From contig DPSB01000568.1 in NCBI GenBank assembly GCA_003537495.1, positions 1-9,156 on the forward strand: a DNA stretch of 9,156 bases, given 5' to 3'. Below the pieces are notes generated by a model. The model saw only the letters and a program-made list of their open reading frames with translations, had not been told where the DNA came from and searched no databases. The number at the start of each line of letters is the position of its first letter. Position 1 is the first letter of the stretch. Position numbers and translations under genes: made by a program. Below, in pieces: positions 1-6,153 of this stretch. The DNA comes from Cytophagales bacterium. GTDB lineage: Bacteria; Bacteroidota; Bacteroidia; Cytophagales; Cyclobacteriaceae.

Positions 1-161
1 AACGCCCTGCCCGCCAACCACTCCAGGCGTTTGGGGTAACTGGCAATTGTGTTATCAATAACTTCGCCACTTGCCTGCTGTAGTTCTTCTTCCGATTCGG
101 TAATAAACCAAAGTGCCCACCCACTTTGTGCATTGTCTTTTTGTAATTTCATTAAGGGCAT
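1..161 (-). CDS. Probable 4'-phosphopantetheinyl transferase, N-terminal part (cut by window edge)
   Basis: Only the first 53 codons are present; the gene continues beyond base 1. The frame is open with no stop. Two in-frame ATGs exist, at 161 and 152; I prefer 161, which gives MPLMKLQKD and resembles starts I recall from this family. The peptide has a WALWFITESEEEL stretch (residues 15-27) followed by KRLEWLAGR (44-52). This matches the N-terminal part of Bacteroidota Sfp/HetI-type transferases, which carry a conserved R-x-x-E-W-L-A-x-R element before the CoA and Mg2+ binding core. Those enzymes move the phosphopantetheine arm of CoA onto a serine of acyl or peptidyl carrier proteins in the cytoplasm. 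The catalytic core lies outside the window, so the call rests on the N-terminal signature alone. The gene is divergent from the WD40 gene with a 54-bp gap. Confidence 0.6.
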   Translation of the reverse strand, partial: MPLMKLQKDNAQSGWALWFITESEEELQQASGEVIDNTIASYPKRLEWLAGRA

Positions 162-215
162 TGGTTTCTCTCGCTTAATCCTACAATTTTGGTAAAATTT
201 TTGAATTAATCACGC

Positions 216-1148
216 ATGTCGTCCATACAGGTTAGCAAGTTGCACACATTTACCGGCCACAACGATTGTGTTTATACACTTGCGCCTTCCGTTTCTGATT
301 CTGTTTTCTTCTCGGGTGGTGGCGATGGCATGGTGGTAAAGTGGGATCTTACCCAACCCAATCAGGGCGAACTGATTGCACGGTTACCCAATTCGGTATA
401 TGCGCTGCATCACAATAAAAAGTCTAACCTGCTGATTGCCGGTCACAATTACGAAGGCATTCATCTTTTGGATTGGCAATCGAAACAAGAAATAGGTTCA
501 TTGAAATTAACCCCGGCAGCTATCTTCGATATAGTTACAACAGAAGATGATATTCTTGTTGCAACAGGCGAGGGCATTTTGGTAGTGGTGGATCGAAACG
601 ATCTCCGGATTAGATTAAAACTTGCGCCATCCGAAAAAAATGCTCGCGTACTGGCCATCAACCCAAAAGTGGGTGAGGTGGCTGTGGGGTTTAGCGATAA
701 TTTCATCAGGGTGTTTTCCTTGCGGGATTATAAATTGAAATACGAATTTAAAGCTCACGATAATTCCGTGTTCGCGTTAAGCTATACACCTGATAACAAC
801 TTTCTGATCAGTGGCTCGCGCGATGCCCGCTTAAAACTTTGGGATGTAAATTCAGCTTACCGGCAGGCCAATGAAGTAGCGGCTCATCTATTTGCCATCA
901 ACCACCTAACGTTTAGCCCTTCCGGGGAATATTTTGCCACGGCCAGCATGGATAAGTCGATAAAAGTATGGTTGACCAGCGAAATGAAATTGCTGAAAGT
1001 AATTGACAAAGCCCGCCATGCCGGCCATGGTACTTCGGTTAATAAATTGTTGTGGACCAACCATCAGAACCAACTCATCAGCGCAAGCGATGACCGCTCC
1101 ATTTCGGTTTGGGATTTGCAGTTTGCTAAGCCAAATTTGCCCGCTTAA
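216..1148 (+). CDS. Seven-bladed WD40-repeat beta-propeller protein
   Basis: A 310-residue protein that is almost entirely WD40 repeats. Seven blades can be traced, roughly at residues 9-45, 53-87, 93-130, 132-173, 174-212, 219-258 and 260-304. Blades 1, 5 and 7 end in clear W-D pairs (W43-D44, W209-D210, W299-D300). Blades 1, 5 and 6 carry the GH or AH dipeptide, and serine-rich SGSRDARLKLWD-type strands are obvious in blades 5-7. Blades 2-4 are degenerate. There is no signal peptide or membrane segment, so it should be cytoplasmic. WD40 propellers are scaffolds for protein-protein interaction; no catalytic residues are expected and the partner cannot be read from sequence. Its neighbours are a divergent phosphopantetheinyl transferase and, 126 bp downstream on the same strand, the divIVA-like gene. 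The ATG at 216 is the first in frame and gives a complete first blade. Confidence 0.9.
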   Translation: MSSIQVSKLHTFTGHNDCVYTLAPSVSDSVFFSGGGDGMVVKWDLTQPNQGELIARLPNSVYALHHNKKSNLLIAGHNYEGIHLLDWQSKQEIGSLKLTPAAIFDIVTTEDDILVATGEGILVVVDRNDLRIRLKLAPSEKNARVLAINPKVGEVAVGFSDNFIRVFSLRDYKLKYEFKAHDNSVFALSYTPDNNFLISGSRDARLKLWDVNSAYRQANEVAAHLFAINHLTFSPSGEYFATASMDKSIKVWLTSEMKLLKVIDKARHAGHGTSVNKLLWTNHQNQLISASDDRSISVWDLQFAKPNLPA

Positions 1149-1169
1149 GGTATTTCTGATAAAAATTTA

Positions 1170-1177
1170 TACATTTG
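1170..1177 (+). promoter_or_regulatory. Bacteroidota-type -7 promoter box (TACATTTG) upstream of the divIVA-like gene
   Basis: TACATTTG is an exact match to TAnnTTTG, the -7 element of Bacteroidota sigma-A promoters. It sits in the WD40/divIVA gap, 97 bp before the ATG at 1275. No TTTG -33 element is present at usual spacing; the nearest, at 1136-1139, is about 30 bp upstream. If used, transcription would start near 1181, giving a leader of about 95 nt that contains the hairpin and tandem repeat annotated separately. Confidence 0.4.
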
Positions 1178-1196
1178 GCTGTGGATTAACGTTATA

Positions 1197-1231
1197 GCTA
1201 TCAATATCTTAAACTTTGATAGCCATTTTTT
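1197..1231 (+). terminator. AT-rich hairpin followed by a T-run, possible terminator of the WD40 gene
   Basis: GCTATCAA (1197-1204) and TTGATAGC (1216-1223) form a perfect 8-bp stem with an 11-nt loop, followed by CCA and six T residues (1226-1231). This is the layout of an intrinsic terminator about 50 nt after the WD40 stop codon. The stem is weak (three G-C pairs). If the -7 box at 1170 is real, the hairpin would instead lie in the leader of the divIVA-folB transcript and could act as an attenuator. Confidence 0.35.
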
Positions 1232-1254
1232 AAACTGATACCATTTTTTAAACT
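1218..1254 (+). repeat. Short tandem duplication, two copies of about 18-19 bp
   Basis: GATAGCCATTTTTTAAACT (1218-1236) is followed immediately by GATACCATTTTTTAAACT (1237-1254). The copies differ only by one extra G in the first. The first copy overlaps the right arm and T-run of the adjacent hairpin. The duplication ends 20 bp before the divIVA-like start codon. It looks like a local slippage or duplication event; a regulatory role is not shown. Confidence 0.9.
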
Positions 1255-1274
1255 TGTAATTAAACCACGCCCGT

Positions 1275-1994
1275 ATGAAAATTACACCGCTGGAAATCCG
1301 TCAGAAAGCTTTTGAAAAAGTACTTCGCGGCTATGACAAAGATGAAGTGAATGCATTCTTGCTAACCCTTTCGCAGGAGTGGGAGCGTGTGCTGGATGAA
1401 ATGAAAGAGCACCGCATGAAGTCGGAAGCAACCGAACGCGAAGTGTCTAAACTACGGGAAGTAGAAAGTTCGTTATACAAGACGTTAAAAACGGCAGAAG
1501 ATACAGGAGCCAATGTAATCGGGCAAGCCAATAAAACAGCGGAATTGATTTTGCGAGAGAATCAGCTTATGGCAGATTCGATTTTAAACGAAGCCAAAAC
1601 AAAAGCAAAAAATACTATTGAAGAAGCTGAAATGCTTTCGCGCCAGTTGTTGGATGAAATGGAAGAGCGGTTGAAAGCACTGGGCCAACACTACAAAACA
1701 TTGGAACTGCATCGCGATAACTTGCTTTCGGATTTAAAACGGATGGCGGGCGAAACCCTTGACCGTGTAGAGCGGGCTAAATCAGCTTCGCGCGATTTCG
1801 ATCCGGATCAACACCTGGCATTAGCCAAACGCGAAAGCAAAAAAGCATTATTCCCTAATGCCGAATTAGAAAACGAAATAAAAAAATCGTTGGAGCAACC
1901 AGCACCTATGGTTATCGAAACGGTAAAAACAATTACCATCGAAACAGCTTCCGTGCAGCAATCTCAACGCTCTTTCTTTGACGATATTCAATGA
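1275..1994 (+). CDS. DivIVA-domain coiled-coil protein
   Basis: A 239-residue protein. The N-terminus (residues 1-30) carries the DivIVA signature: ITPLEIRQKAFEKVLRGYD followed by KDEVNAFL, with the conserved RGYDxDEV core at 18-25. A long heptad-rich, highly charged coiled coil covers about residues 30-160. A low-complexity linker (about 175-228) then leads to a short C-terminal tail, SFFDDIQ. DivIVA/GpsB-type proteins are cytoplasmic, self-assemble through the coiled coil, bind curved membrane with the N-terminal domain and recruit division or cell-wall factors. The Bacteroidota members are little studied, so a role in division or envelope organisation is inference from the family. The stop codon overlaps the folB start in ATGA, so the two should be co-transcribed and translationally coupled. 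The start is the only sensible ATG, since the conserved domain begins at residue 3. Confidence 0.88.
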   Translation: MKITPLEIRQKAFEKVLRGYDKDEVNAFLLTLSQEWERVLDEMKEHRMKSEATEREVSKLREVESSLYKTLKTAEDTGANVIGQANKTAELILRENQLMADSILNEAKTKAKNTIEEAEMLSRQLLDEMEERLKALGQHYKTLELHRDNLLSDLKRMAGETLDRVERAKSASRDFDPDQHLALAKRESKKALFPNAELENEIKKSLEQPAPMVIETVKTITIETASVQQSQRSFFDDIQ

Positions 1995-2353
1995 CCGGTA
2001 AAGTTGCGCTGGAAGGACTGGAGTTTCACGCCTATCACGGAGTGTATCCGCACGAGCGCTCTTCCGGAAATAAATTTGAAGTAGATGTAGTAGTGCAAAC
2101 TGAATTTTCAGATTCGGCCTTTCAGGATGATTTGCGCGGAACTATCAACTACGAAGATCTCTATGCCATTGTAAAAGATGAAATGGCCAAACCTTCTAAA
2201 CTTCTAGAGACAGTTGGTTATGCCATTGCCAGCCGAACGCTCGAAGCTTTTTTTGAAGCACAAACTGTAGAGGTGCAGATTTCAAAGTTCAATCCACCTA
2301 TTGGGGGAGTTTGTAAGAAAGCTACAGTTACTGTTAGCAAGACGCGGAGTTAA
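1991..2353 (+). CDS. folB: Dihydroneopterin aldolase
   Basis: A 120-residue protein, the normal length for FolB. It cleaves 7,8-dihydroneopterin to 6-hydroxymethyl-7,8-dihydropterin and glycolaldehyde in tetrahydrofolate synthesis, in the cytoplasm, and usually forms a ring-shaped octamer. Visible family features are GLEFHAYHGVYPHE at 9-22 with E22, INYEDLY at 52-58 with Y54, the ETVGYAIA segment with E73 (pterin-anchoring glutamate) and the late catalytic lysine K99 in SKFNPPIGG. These match the positions of Glu22, Tyr54, Glu74 and Lys100 in the Staphylococcus aureus enzyme, so it should be active. The ATG overlaps the divIVA-like stop codon by four bases. No other folate gene lies nearby, so the pairing with divIVA is not a folate operon. 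Confidence 0.95.
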   Translation: MTGKVALEGLEFHAYHGVYPHERSSGNKFEVDVVVQTEFSDSAFQDDLRGTINYEDLYAIVKDEMAKPSKLLETVGYAIASRTLEAFFEAQTVEVQISKFNPPIGGVCKKATVTVSKTRS

Positions 2354-2369
2354 TTTGGTTTCTGGGTAA

Positions 2370-2416
2370 AGGGTTGACAACCTTTACTTTTGATGTATGC
2401 AAAGGTTATCAACCTT
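2370..2416. repeat. Long inverted repeat made of two GGTTnnnAACC dyads
   Basis: The arms 2370-2385 and 2401-2416 pair over 16 positions with one C-A mismatch (2378/2408) and one G-T wobble (2371/2415), around a 15-nt loop. Each arm also contains its own palindrome: GGTTGACAACC (2372-2382) and GGTTATCAACC (2404-2414), 32 bp apart, close to three helical turns. A perfect -7 box lies between them. It could be a pair of operator sites, an RNA hairpin in read-through transcripts from folB, or a copy of a dispersed palindromic repeat. No T-run follows, so it does not look like a classic terminator. Confidence 0.85.
2385..2392 (+). promoter_or_regulatory. Bacteroidota-type -7 box (TACTTTTG) upstream of the glycosyltransferase
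   Basis: TACTTTTG matches TAnnTTTG exactly and lies 29 bp before the ATG at 2422, predicting a leader of about 25 nt. A TTTG occurs at 2354-2357, but the 27-bp spacer is longer than typical for a -33 element. The box sits in the loop of the inverted repeat, so a protein bound to the flanking dyads would occlude it. Confidence 0.45.
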
Positions 2417-2421
2417 GTTAT

Positions 2422-3411
2422 ATGCCCCGACTTACCCTCATCATGTCCGCATTCAATGCGGCAACTTTTGTTGAAGAAGCCATCAACAGTTTATTAAACC
2501 AAACGTTTACCGATTTTGAGTTGTGGATTATTGATGATGGTTCAACAGATAGTACACGCGCTAAAATTGATTTGTTTAAGGATAATCGGATCAAAAAATT
2601 TTACTTCAATGAAAACCGTGGCCGCGTACTTTGTGTAAATGAATTTGCTGCCCGTGTAACGTCTGAATATTTTGGAATAACCGATGCCGATGATGTATCG
2701 CATCCTACCCGGATAGAAAAACAAATTGCATTACTCGATCAATATCAAGAAGTGGCTATGTGTGGTACTTCGTATTGGGCAATTGATGAAAATGGACTGC
2801 TGATACGAAAACTCGAACTCGCTGCCGACTATGCTTACATTCGGGAGGCGAATTTAGTACAGCCACAATTTCACGGTCCAACCTCAATTTTCAGAACTAA
2901 CATGGTGCGGAAGTTGGGTGAGTTTTATCGACTTTACTTCAAAAGAAATATGGCCGACACCGATCTGGCTGCACGTGTGGTAGATCAGTTTCCATCCGTA
3001 AATATTACCGAGCCGCTTTATTACTACCGGATTGTAAGAACATCTGTATCCCGTAAGGAGTTTTCATTTCGGTTTGCGATGATTGACCGAACTATTATTT
3101 TTTTATCGAAGCAACGCAGAACAATCGGGCGGGATAGTCTGCAGGGAATGAATAAAGATGACCTCGATAAATTTGTGGCCGATTGGGAATCCGTCTACGC
3201 ATCTGATTCATCGCGCCTCTTGCGCGAAGCCGCGTTTTATCATTTGTATTGGAAAGTATCAGACAAAGCCTTGCGTAGTGCGTGGCAAGCTTTTTTAATA
3301 AAGCCATTACAACCTAAAAATTGGTTATGCTTAGGTTTTTGTGTGGGGTTGGGTTTTGTGTATGGAGTACAAGGATTGTTAGGTAAACATTACCAAAGCT
3401 TGTTGAAGTAG
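2422..3411 (+). CDS. Family 2 (GT-A fold) glycosyltransferase
   Basis: A 329-residue protein that transfers a sugar from a nucleotide-sugar donor, probably in polysaccharide or glycolipid assembly; acceptor and sugar cannot be told. The GT2 core is clear: LTLIMSAFNAATFVEEAI at 4-21, LWIIDDGSTDST at 34-45 (nucleotide-binding aspartates), and DADD at 88-91 as the metal-binding DxD. A MADTDL segment at 177-182 is in the place of the acceptor/base motif. After residue 220 the sequence diverges from the core. A hydrophobic stretch at about 301-319 near the C-terminus suggests attachment to the inner face of the cytoplasmic membrane. I chose the ATG at 2422 because the domain begins two residues later; a TTG at 2374 would add 16 unlikely residues encoded by the inverted repeat. 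It ends 8 bp from the convergent HesB/IscA gene. No other polysaccharide genes are adjacent. Confidence 0.88.
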   Translation: MPRLTLIMSAFNAATFVEEAINSLLNQTFTDFELWIIDDGSTDSTRAKIDLFKDNRIKKFYFNENRGRVLCVNEFAARVTSEYFGITDADDVSHPTRIEKQIALLDQYQEVAMCGTSYWAIDENGLLIRKLELAADYAYIREANLVQPQFHGPTSIFRTNMVRKLGEFYRLYFKRNMADTDLAARVVDQFPSVNITEPLYYYRIVRTSVSRKEFSFRFAMIDRTIIFLSKQRRTIGRDSLQGMNKDDLDKFVADWESVYASDSSRLLREAAFYHLYWKVSDKALRSAWQAFLIKPLQPKNWLCLGFCVGLGFVYGVQGLLGKHYQSLLK

Positions 3412-3419
3412 AGTTTGAT

Positions 3420-3725
3420 TTATTTCTCTTGCTCCGCAAACATAAACCCCTTCGCATCGGCACCTTCATAAAAATCTACTTGCTTCCCAATCAGGTACAT
3501 GGTATGCTTTTTATCGATGTGCAGGGTAATACCTTCAAGCGTATAGGTAATATCAGTCGGTTTTTCTTTGTCGAAGCCAATCATTAAAGCTACACCCCCA
3601 CAACCGCCACCGCGTATGCCTACTCGTAAACCATACTCAGCCGGTATGTTTTTGGTTTGCATAATCCTGCGCACCTCTTCTGCGGCCCTGGGTGTTAATC
3701 CAACAGGTTCAATTTTTTCGAACAT
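3420..3725 (-). CDS. HesB/IscA-family protein lacking the C-terminal cysteine pair
   Basis: A 101-residue A-type iron-sulfur carrier homologue. Typical family sequence is visible: LTPRAAEEVRRIM at 10-22, YGLRVGIRGGGCGG at 31-44, FDKEKPTD at 51-58, IDKKHTMYLIG at 70-80 and VDFYEG at 83-88. A-type carriers normally bind iron or a cluster through three cysteines, one in GGGCxG and two in a C-terminal CGCG. Here only C42 exists. The chain stops at GFMFAEQEK, just where the family usually continues toward the cysteine pair, and no cysteine pair is evident just past the stop. Reading the overlap as a frameshift gives no obvious CGCG. It may be a lineage-specific paralogue that carries clusters differently or serves another role; canonical IscA/SufA function is doubtful. 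It has its own promoter region and is divergent from the 3799 gene. Confidence 0.85.
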   Translation of the reverse strand: MFEKIEPVGLTPRAAEEVRRIMQTKNIPAEYGLRVGIRGGGCGGVALMIGFDKEKPTDITYTLEGITLHIDKKHTMYLIGKQVDFYEGADAKGFMFAEQEK

Positions 3726-3752
3726 CAGGCGTTAATATTGTGTAGCAACGGT

Positions 3753-3760
3753 CAAAATTA
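3753..3760 (-). promoter_or_regulatory. Bacteroidota-type -7 box (TAATTTTG) upstream of the HesB/IscA gene
   Basis: On the minus strand TAATTTTG matches TAnnTTTG exactly. It lies 27 bp before the ATG at 3725, predicting a leader of roughly 20-25 nt. No clear TTTG -33 element is visible upstream. The placement relative to the start codon makes it the best promoter candidate in the window. Confidence 0.5.
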
Positions 3761-3773
3761 TCTAAAAATTAAA

Positions 3774-3781
3774 CACCTTTG
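3774..3781 (+). promoter_or_regulatory. Weak -7-like box (CACCTTTG) upstream of the 3799-6602 operon
   Basis: CACCTTTG differs from TAnnTTTG at the first base only and ends 17 bp before the ATG at 3799. The position suits a promoter for the four-gene operon in this 73-bp divergent gap. No -33 match accompanies it, so confidence is low. Confidence 0.25.
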
Positions 3782-3798
3782 AACCTCATTTAATTCCC

Positions 3799-4320
3799 AT
3801 GGAAGCATTAATTGAATTTGGTAAAATCCTGATCCCAGCGGCACTGGTACTGTATGCAGTTTATCTCACCGTTCGTTCGTTCATCATAAAAGAAATTGAA
3901 CTGAAAAAACTTGAGATACGCACCCGTAGTATCGAAACCATTTTACCAGCCCGACTACAGGCTTACGAACGCATGACGTTGTTTCTGGAGCGCATTGCCC
4001 CACAGAATTTACTTATCCGTTTGAACAACCCCGGTTTCACGGCACGTGATTTTCAGCGGGTGTTGTTAGATGAAATCCGGAGTGAGTATAATCATAATGT
4101 TTCGCAGCAGGTATATATGAGCGAAGAAGTGTGGAACCAGGTGCGCAACGCGAAAGAAGATCTGGTAATGGTAATAAACGATGCTGCATCGACTATAGCA
4201 GCCGAAGCTACCAGCATTGAATTATCTAAAAAGATTTTTGAGTTAATTATGGCCAAACAGGTAGATCTGATTGGGCTGGCACTTTCGGAGTTGAGAAAAG
4301 AAATTCAGCAAACTTTTTAA
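3799..4320 (+). CDS. Membrane-anchored protein of unknown function, conserved-type in Bacteroidota
   Basis: A 173-residue protein. One N-terminal hydrophobic segment (about residues 9-29) is followed by a basic, charged KEIELKKLEIRTRS stretch, so it is probably anchored with the C-terminal part in the cytoplasm. The remainder is predicted mostly helical. It includes LPARLQAYERMTLFLERI (49-66), which I associate with an uncharacterised Bacteroidota family (DUF7935 from memory, not verified), and a later SEEVWNQVRNAKEDLVMVIN segment. No cysteines, metal ligands or catalytic motifs stand out. The first of four genes in a tightly packed operon, its TAA overlaps the next ATG by one base (TAATG), so expression is probably coupled to the NAD(P)-binding protein. 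I do not assign a function. Confidence 0.8.
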   Translation: MEALIEFGKILIPAALVLYAVYLTVRSFIIKEIELKKLEIRTRSIETILPARLQAYERMTLFLERIAPQNLLIRLNNPGFTARDFQRVLLDEIRSEYNHNVSQQVYMSEEVWNQVRNAKEDLVMVINDAASTIAAEATSIELSKKIFELIMAKQVDLIGLALSELRKEIQQTF

Positions 4321-4961
4321 TGGCGCGAATAGCTTTATTGGCAGGGGCAACCGGTTTAATTGGCAATCACGTGCTGGAGCTGCTATTGGCAGATACTGCT
4401 TATGATAAAGTGATTGCACTAAGTCGTAAGCCACTTGTTAGTAAGCACGCAAAACTTGAGAATGTTCTAGTGAACATAGATGAGTGGACAAAACTCAATG
4501 ATTTAAAAGCCGATGATGTGTTCTGTTGCCTGGGCACCACCATTAAGCAGGCAAAAACAAAAGCAGCATTCCGTAAAGTAGATTTTGAATATCCGGTTGA
4601 AGTAGCCAAAGCCCTGAAACAAAACGGAGCCACCACATTTTTGCTAGTATCTGCGCTTGGCGCGGATAAGACCTCACGTATTTTTTACAATCAGGTAAAG
4701 GGAGAAGTAGAAGCTGCGATAGGCGAATCAGCTTACAACGCGACACATATTTTCAGACCTTCACTTTTGCTGGGCGATCGCAAGGAACAACGCAGTGGCG
4801 AAGATGCCGCCAAAGTTTTTTATAAAATTTTCGGATGGCTTATCCCACAAAAATATAAAGGTGTTGAAGCTGCAAAAGTGGCACGCGCAATGGTAGCTGA
4901 AGCAAAGTCGGGTAAACAGGGATTGCATGTGTATGAATCGGCAGTTTTACAAAAGTTTTAG
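4320..4961 (+). CDS. TIP30/HTATIP2-like atypical SDR, NAD(P)-binding protein
   Basis: A 213-residue Rossmann-fold protein of the atypical short-chain dehydrogenase group. The dinucleotide-binding glycine motif GATGLIG lies at 9-15 after a short first beta strand. VFCCLGTT (67-74) corresponds to the strand-4 region. LLVSALGAD (108-116) supplies the serine, and FYNQVKGEVE (122-131) provides the Y-x-x-x-K pair (Y123, K127). FRPSLLLGDR (145-154) is the RP-containing segment typical of NmrA/TIP30-like members. These features support cofactor binding and possibly redox activity, but the substrate is unknown; bacterial homologues are usually annotated only as oxidoreductases. The 213-residue length lacks the large C-terminal substrate domain of extended SDRs. 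It starts on the last base of the previous stop codon, and its 3' end overlaps the next gene by 29 bases. Confidence 0.88.
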   Translation: MARIALLAGATGLIGNHVLELLLADTAYDKVIALSRKPLVSKHAKLENVLVNIDEWTKLNDLKADDVFCCLGTTIKQAKTKAAFRKVDFEYPVEVAKALKQNGATTFLLVSALGADKTSRIFYNQVKGEVEAAIGESAYNATHIFRPSLLLGDRKEQRSGEDAAKVFYKIFGWLIPQKYKGVEAAKVARAMVAEAKSGKQGLHVYESAVLQKF

Positions 4962-6153
4962 TCTTGCTTTGTTTGTATTGTTGACTGCTGCGGCAAGTGC
5001 GCAAGTCAATAAAATTTCGGGTACCATTACCGATGCCGATTCGGGCGAACCCATACCTTTTGCCAATGTATTTTTTGCCAGCACCAGTATTGGAATCAGC
5101 AGCGATATGGAAGGGAAGTTTGTGCTACAGAATTTCCCAAATGGTAAGTACGATTTTACCGTGGCCTATGTAGGCTACGAACCATTTCAACAAGCTTTTG
5201 AATTTAACGGTTCCGAATACAGGCTAACAATTAAACTTAAAACGGAAGAGGTTAAATTACAAGAAGTAGTAATTAAAGCCGATACAACGGGTTGGGCCCA
5301 GAACTTTGCCATTTTTAAGAGAAGTTTTTTAGGCGAAACCCAAAACGCTGCCAAGTGTACAATTCTAAATCCACGTGATATTCATCTTTATTTTGATAGG
5401 CAAGCGCGTGTATTGGTGGCGCATGCCAATAAACCAATAGTGGTAGAAAACAAAGCTTTAGGATATACCATTCAGTGGTACTTGCAACAGTTTGAATTGA
5501 ATTATGCTGAAGGCAGGCTTGCAATTTTTGGTTTTCCATCCTTTCAGCTTCTTACTCCCAAAGGAAATGCCGAAGCAAAACGTTGGATGCGCGAGCGCGA
5601 GCGTGCTTATTATGGATCGGTAACACATTTTATTCGTTCACTTGGAAAAGAGTCGCTGACAGAAGAAAAATTCAGGGTACGAAAATTCTATCAGGTACCA
5701 AATCGAAAACGACCATCAGACGAATTCCTGAATCAAAAAATATCCTACTTTCGGAATCGCGCGATGAGCGGAGAGAAGATAATAATCGGTAAAACGGATA
5801 GCCTTCGGTACTACATGGAGTTGCGCAATGAACCAAAACTTGCCGACAGTGTTGCATCGGAAGATCTTAGACTAAAAGAGATTATGACTAATGCATCGGA
5901 AGTGAATTACACGGGAATGTTAAAGGTCGATTTTTTAGGTGAGCGCGAGGAAGTCAATTATGCAAAATCGCAAGGCCGCACAGCTATCAAACATCAAACT
6001 TCGGTGATGCACTTTTTGGTGCCGGGTTTAAAAATTTACGAAAACGGCTATTATCAGAATGCGTACGATGTCTTCTTTGAATGGTATTGGGCATGGTCGG
6101 AAAAAATAAGTGATATGCTTCCTTACGATTACTCACCCCCCACAAAAAAATGA
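4933..6153 (+). CDS. Exported protein with carboxypeptidase-like regulatory domain and Bacteroidota-specific C-terminal region
   Basis: A 406-residue protein from the ATG at 4933; an in-frame ATG at 4927 would add only Met-Cys, and MNRQFYKS gives the better signal peptide. Residues 1-23 form a signal peptide with probable cleavage in SA-Q. Residues 26-103 are a CarboxypepD_reg-like (transthyretin-like) beta-sandwich: ISGTITDADSGEPIPFANV, then a SDMEGKFVLQNFP strand. The LQEVVIKA segment (109-116) resembles the linker before the plug in SusC/TonB receptors, but no plug or barrel follows. About 126-240 (FKRSFLGETQNAAKC, ENKALGYTIQWYL, RAYYGSVTHFIRSL) matches a conserved Bacteroidota block of unknown role as I recall it. 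It is likely periplasmic or attached to the outer membrane; no lipobox is seen. It overlaps the upstream gene by 29 bp and dtd by 4 bp. Confidence 0.85.
   Translation: MNRQFYKSFSLALFVLLTAAASAQVNKISGTITDADSGEPIPFANVFFASTSIGISSDMEGKFVLQNFPNGKYDFTVAYVGYEPFQQAFEFNGSEYRLTIKLKTEEVKLQEVVIKADTTGWAQNFAIFKRSFLGETQNAAKCTILNPRDIHLYFDRQARVLVAHANKPIVVENKALGYTIQWYLQQFELNYAEGRLAIFGFPSFQLLTPKGNAEAKRWMRERERAYYGSVTHFIRSLGKESLTEEKFRVRKFYQVPNRKRPSDEFLNQKISYFRNRAMSGEKIIIGKTDSLRYYMELRNEPKLADSVASEDLRLKEIMTNASEVNYTGMLKVDFLGEREEVNYAKSQGRTAIKHQTSVMHFLVPGLKIYENGYYQNAYDVFFEWYWAWSEKISDMLPYDYSPPTKK

Noticed and set aside
182..203. TA-n4-TTTG (182-191) and a similar TAAAATTTTTG (193-203) as promoter boxes for the WD40 gene
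   Set aside because: Both resemble TAnnTTTG but have the wrong internal spacing. The stretch is simply AT-rich, so I did not annotate it.
2374..2401. TTGACA (2374-2379) with TATGCA (2396-2401) as an E. coli-style promoter
   Set aside because: The 16-bp spacing is acceptable, but Bacteroidota sigma-A does not use this consensus, and TTGACA is part of the palindrome GGTTGACAACC.
2374..2421. Upstream TTG start extending the glycosyltransferase by 16 residues
   Set aside because: The extension is encoded by the inverted repeat and has no family similarity. The GT2 domain begins right after the ATG at 2422, and a -7 box lies inside the extension.
3412..3419. Bidirectional terminator between the glycosyltransferase and the HesB/IscA gene
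   Set aside because: The gap is only 8 bp and I found no stem-loop with a T-run in it or in the immediate flanks.
4400..4636. Open frame on the minus strand inside the SDR gene
   Set aside because: Its translation has no recognisable domain and lies entirely opposite a well-supported gene; the same holds for the other antisense frames, such as 461-706 and 5315-5539.
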